From Sandaracinaceae bacterium (GTDB taxonomy: Bacteria > Myxococcota_A > Polyangia > Polyangiales > Sandaracinaceae): 64,000 nt of DNA. Positions 60,770 to 64,000 of this stretch are shown here, piece by piece; position 1 is the first letter of the stretch; the number at the start of each line of letters is the position of its first letter. Where the stretch lies: contig JACKEC010000014.1 in assembly GCA_020633195.1 (NCBI GenBank), forward strand, positions 372,001 through 436,000, written 5' to 3'. The translations under genes were made by a program, and so were the position numbers. The notes under the pieces are model-generated. The model was not told the origin of the DNA and did not search any database. It was given only the letters and a program-made list of their open reading frames with translations.

Positions 60770-62998
60770 ATGCGCGTGGGCATGCGACACGGCATCTCCT
60801 TCAGCGCGCTCCTCCTCGTGGCCTGCGGCGCCACCGCGACGCCGATGCGCCTCGGGCGCGTGGTGCTCTACCAGAACGGGGTCGGCTACTTCGAGCGGAG
60901 CGGTCACGCCGACGCCGAGGGGGTCCACCTCCGGCTCGGCGCGCACGAGGTCGACGACGTCCTCACCACCCTGACGGTGCTCGACGAGGGTCGCACCGAG
61001 GCGGACGCGGCGCCGAGCGCGGTGATCCCTCGCGAGGCGCTCGAGGAGGGGGAGTCGCTCGGGATCACGGTGGGCCTCGGCGGCCGCCCCCGCGACGTGA
61101 CCCTGACGTACAGCGCGCCCACGTCCGCGTGGCGGGCGTCCTACCGGCTCGTGCTGCCCGACGAGCGCGGCGACGACGACGCGTGGCTGCAGGCGTGGGC
61201 GGTCGTCGACAACACGACGGCCGAGGACTGGGACGACGTGGAGCTGACCCTCGCGACCGACGCCCCGCTGTCGTTCGCGGTGGATCTGCGGACGCCCCGC
61301 ATCGTGGACCGGCCGAACGTCACCGGGCACCGCGTGCCGGGGCTCGCGTTCGGGCCGGTCCGGTCCGAGGCCTCGACGCGCGGGGACCGCGACGGAGACG
61401 GGATCCCCGACACGGTCGATCAGTGCTCCGACGACCCGGAGGATCGCGACGACTTCCAGGACGACGACGGCTGCCCCGAGCCCGACAACGACCACGACGC
61501 GATCCTCGACGTCGACGACCAGTGCCCGGACGACCCCGAGACCTACAACGGCATCGACGACGAGGAAGGCTGCCCGGACCGCGGCATGGTGGTCATCAGC
61601 GACGCGCGCCTGCAGATCCTCGAGCACGTCCAGTTCGCGCCCGACAGCTCCACGCTCGCGGCGTCGAGCGCCCCCGTCCTCGACGCGGTCGCGGCCGCGC
61701 TCGCGGGCAACCCGCAGATCGCGTCGGTCGAGGTCGAGGGGCACGCGGACACCGACGAGGAGAGCGCGTGGCGCGTGAGCGCGGAGCGCGCCGCGGTGGT
61801 GCGCGCCGAGCTCGTGGCGAGGGGCGTCGCGGACGCGCGCCTCGTGACGCGTGCGTACGGCAGCACGCGCCCCATCGCCGCGCCCCCCAACGCGCGGAAC
61901 CGCCGCGTGAGCTTCCACCTCGAGGCGCAGACGCCCACCGCGCCCGGGGCGCCCCCCGCCGGAGTGCGGCGCGAGAGCCTGTCGCGGTCGGCGGCGACGA
62001 CCCCGCTCCCCCGCACGGGGTCCGGCGGGACGCGCTTCCCCGTCGCGCGCGGCGTCTCGGTCCCCGCCGGGGCGTCGGCGATGGTCACCATCCTCCACCG
62101 GCCCGTCGCGGGTGAAGACGTCTTGCTGTATCGAGTCGACGCCAACGTCCCGAGCAGCGCCGCCCACCCCTTCCGCGCCGCGCGGCTCGAGAACCGCAGC
62201 GGGGTCGATCTCATCGCGGGGCCCATCTCGCTGTTCGCTGGCGGGGAGCTGGTGGGGGAGGGCCTCCTCGGGGATCTCCGCGCGGGGGAGAACGCCTTCG
62301 TCCCCTACGCGGTCGACGACTCCACCCACATCGGCTCGGACCGGTCCCAGACCGAGGAGCCCGCTCGGCTCATTGGGCTCGCGGACGGGCGGCTCACCGT
62401 CGAGCGGACGGCCACGCTACGCACGACGTATCGCGTCGAGGCGGGTCGCCGCGTCGCCGGCCGCCTCTTCATCCGTCACGACCGCGCCGGCGGCTACGAG
62501 CCGGTGGGGCTGCCGCCGCACACCGAGGCGCGCCCCGAGGCGCTGCTCGTGCCCATCCCGCTCGCGCCCGGCGGCGACTCGACGCTCGTGATCGAGGAGC
62601 GCCGCCCCGTCCGCGCGTTCGTCGATCTCGTCCGCGACCTGTCCGTGGATCTCGACCCGTACCTCGCGGGGAGCGAGCTCGGCCCGGGCGTCGAGGCGCG
62701 AGTCCGAGAGCTCGTCGCCGCGCGCGAGGCGCTCGTCCGGGTGCGCGAGGAGGCGTCGCTCCTCGACCGCCAGCTCGCCGAGGCGGCGCGCCGCACGGCC
62801 GAGCTTCGCCAGAGCGTGGCGTCGCTCGACGAGCGCGCGGGGCGGACCATCTCGCCGGTTCGCCGTCGCCTCGGGGACCGGCTCGAGGCGGCGGTCACCG
62901 ACTCGGAGCGGGTGGCCGAGCGGCTCGTCGCGATCCGCGCGGACGAGGTCGAGGCGCTCGCGCGCCTGCGGGAGGCCGCGCAGGGGGCAGGGTTCTGA
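60770..62998 (+). CDS. DUF4139-type lipoprotein interrupted by TSP3 repeats and an OmpA domain
   Basis: 742 aa. The signal has its lipobox at GISFSALLLVACG (Cys19). DUF4139 features (VVLYQNGVGYFER, VTLTYSAPTSAWRASYRLVL) occupy about 25-195. Then come TSP3-like calcium repeats DRDGDGIPDTVDQC, DNDHDAILDVDDQC (about 205-271), an OmpA-like peptidoglycan-binding domain (about 274-385: VQFAPDSSTLAASSAPVLDAVAAAL, VEGHADTDEE, AYGSTRPIAAPPNARNRRVSF), and then the DUF4139 portion resumes to about 625. A coiled coil ends the protein. This should bind the wall and perhaps calcium. The start could also be the ATG at 60782. Confidence 0.85.
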   Translation: MRVGMRHGISFSALLLVACGATATPMRLGRVVLYQNGVGYFERSGHADAEGVHLRLGAHEVDDVLTTLTVLDEGRTEADAAPSAVIPREALEEGESLGITVGLGGRPRDVTLTYSAPTSAWRASYRLVLPDERGDDDAWLQAWAVVDNTTAEDWDDVELTLATDAPLSFAVDLRTPRIVDRPNVTGHRVPGLAFGPVRSEASTRGDRDGDGIPDTVDQCSDDPEDRDDFQDDDGCPEPDNDHDAILDVDDQCPDDPETYNGIDDEEGCPDRGMVVISDARLQILEHVQFAPDSSTLAASSAPVLDAVAAALAGNPQIASVEVEGHADTDEESAWRVSAERAAVVRAELVARGVADARLVTRAYGSTRPIAAPPNARNRRVSFHLEAQTPTAPGAPPAGVRRESLSRSAATTPLPRTGSGGTRFPVARGVSVPAGASAMVTILHRPVAGEDVLLYRVDANVPSSAAHPFRAARLENRSGVDLIAGPISLFAGGELVGEGLLGDLRAGENAFVPYAVDDSTHIGSDRSQTEEPARLIGLADGRLTVERTATLRTTYRVEAGRRVAGRLFIRHDRAGGYEPVGLPPHTEARPEALLVPIPLAPGGDSTLVIEERRPVRAFVDLVRDLSVDLDPYLAGSELGPGVEARVRELVAAREALVRVREEASLLDRQLAEAARRTAELRQSVASLDERAGRTISPVRRRLGDRLEAAVTDSERVAERLVAIRADEVEALARLREAAQGAGF

Positions 62999-63020
62999 GC
63001 GCTTGTGGCAGGATGAGCGC

Positions 63021-63791
63021 GTGAAGCGCCTCCTGCCCTGGCTCGCCACGCTCGCGGTGGCCTGCGGAGCCACCCCGGCCCCCGACGCCGGCGTGACCGA
63101 CGCCGCTGGCGTCGACGCCGCCGCGGACGACGCGGGCGTGACCGACGCGGGCGTGACCGACGCGGCCGTGGCCGACGCGAGCTCGAGCCCCGACGCGAGC
63201 GCCGACGCGGGGCCGCCGCTCCCGTGCACGTGGGACGACGCGCGCCCGCCACCGACGGGCACCGTCCTGTGGCCCGACGTCCTCAGCGCGACCGGCGCCG
63301 ACACCCTGCGCGGGCACGGGCACGACGACGGCCGCGGCCCCGTCGGCTTCTGCGCGGGCACCCCGGTGGCCGGCGAGCCGTTCTACCGCCTCGTCGCGGT
63401 CGGCTTCGAGACCGACGAGGACATCGACGGCGACGGCGACGTGAGCGACGCGCTCCCCGTCGACTTCTGGCGCGACCCGAGCGCCTCCGCGATCGGCGAG
63501 AGCGGCGGACGGGTCAACGTCTACATCGAGGTCGTCGACGAAGCGGGCGTGGTGCTCAACCGGTTCACCGCCCCCGACACGCGCTACGTTCGCGAGCTCC
63601 GCGACGGACCGGTCGAGGCGTTCGATCTGACCGACAAGCCCGCCAACGAGTTCCAGACGAACTTCCCGATGGTGGGCGGTCAGACCGCCGCGGTCTCGAT
63701 GGAGGGCGCCTCCGACCGGGTCTTCAACCTGCGCCTGCCGGTGAACCACCACGTCACGTTCGCCGTCGTCTTCCGGCGCGAGGCGCCCTGA
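63021..63791 (+). CDS. Putative lipoprotein with Asp/Ala/Gly linker
   Basis: 256 aa from the GTG giving MKRLLPWLATLAVACG (Cys15); the frame opens earlier at 63003 but that would spoil the signal. A long alternating linker (DAGVTDAAGVDAAADDAGVTDAG) follows, then a beta-rich domain with two Cys and calcium-like EDIDGDGDVSD. The domain is not recognised. It is only 22 bp after the OmpA/DUF4139 gene and possibly co-transcribed. Confidence 0.75.
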   Translation: MKRLLPWLATLAVACGATPAPDAGVTDAAGVDAAADDAGVTDAGVTDAAVADASSSPDASADAGPPLPCTWDDARPPPTGTVLWPDVLSATGADTLRGHGHDDGRGPVGFCAGTPVAGEPFYRLVAVGFETDEDIDGDGDVSDALPVDFWRDPSASAIGESGGRVNVYIEVVDEAGVVLNRFTAPDTRYVRELRDGPVEAFDLTDKPANEFQTNFPMVGGQTAAVSMEGASDRVFNLRLPVNHHVTFAVVFRREAP

Positions 63792-63794
63792 GAT

Positions 63795-64000
63795 TCACAG
63801 ATCCTCCACGCTCATCTTCTCGACGACGAGCTGGTTGTAGACCTCCTGGACCTTGTACAGGAGCACCCAGTGCAGGATGCCGCACACGAACGATCCGAAG
63901 GTCAGGCCCACCACGGTGCCCATCTGCGACATGTGGTGGCCGGTCGGCTCGAGCACCTCGTCGACCGCCTCGACGTTCCTGTAGAAGACCCAGAACGACC
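63795..64000 (-). CDS. C-terminal end of a membrane protein (5' part outside the window)
   Basis: About 68 codons remain, ending in TGA at 63795-63797. The readable end is FWVFYRNVEAVDEVLEPTG, then a hydrophobic helix (MGTVVGLTFGSFVCGILHWVLLYKV) and a charged tail (EVYNQLVVEKMSVEDL). It looks like the last transmembrane segment of an integral membrane protein. Family unknown. Confidence 0.6.
   Translation of the reverse strand, partial: SFWVFYRNVEAVDEVLEPTGHHMSQMGTVVGLTFGSFVCGILHWVLLYKVQEVYNQLVVEKMSVEDL

Overview
The window is a chromosome segment from a very GC-rich bacterium (about 70% by eye). It is most likely a myxobacterium of the Sandaracinaceae/Polyangia type, although no rRNA or other phylogenetic marker is present to prove this. 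The supporting evidence is a MYXO-CTERM anchor on one secreted protein, about 15 predicted lipoproteins (several with Asp-Ala-Gly-rich linkers after the lipobox), Cys-rich and MopE-like metal-binding repeats, a eukaryote-like Ser/Thr kinase, and many NTGA start/stop overlaps. I see no prophage, transposase, CRISPR array, tRNA or rRNA.

Layout. 1-12.4 kb: 3' end of a GH57/DUF3536 glycoside hydrolase, a Tat-exported FAD amine oxidase, lipoproteins, mazG, a TetR regulator with a 26-bp palindromic operator driving a sterol-desaturase-like hydroxylase, a lipoprotein-efp-epmA operon, a TPR membrane protein, an esterase and cutA. 12.4-23.1 kb: a MopE-like/VWA lipoprotein overlapping a membrane Ser/Thr kinase, a YceI lipoprotein, a class II amidotransferase lacking its catalytic Cys, a small membrane protein, a beta-barrel protein and a molybdopterin oxidoreductase. 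23.1-34.2 kb: housekeeping block with xerD, icd, sucC, sucD, mdh, ndk, dapD and rlmN. It is interrupted by hairpin-rich noncoding DNA, including a cluster of five triloop hairpins before icd and an 842-bp repeat region between sucD and mdh. 34.2-46.7 kb: secreted or lipid-anchored proteins (CBM9-like, TonB-like, YXWGXW, Cys-rich, RCC1, TPR, MYXO-CTERM), a UDPGP-type nucleotidyltransferase and a DUF1801 protein with a histone-H1-like tail. 46.7-64 kb: queG, an 1121-aa double-receiver membrane protein, obg, a sulfatase-superfamily lipoprotein with Thr at the nucleophile position paired with a PHP-domain protein, two tandem paralogous histidine kinases with no response regulator, a hotdog thioesterase, and a DUF4139 lipoprotein interrupted by TSP3 and OmpA domains.

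How the genes work together. icd-sucCD-mdh supply TCA-cycle steps, with ndk following. EpmA and EF-P form an enzyme-substrate pair for translation of polyproline stretches. queG, rlmN, obg and xerD are core information-processing genes. Much of the rest looks like cell-surface and signalling machinery of unknown purpose. Tight translational coupling is the rule: ATGA, GTGA, TTGA and an apparent CTGA junction all occur. Functions are from sequence reading only; no database search was run.
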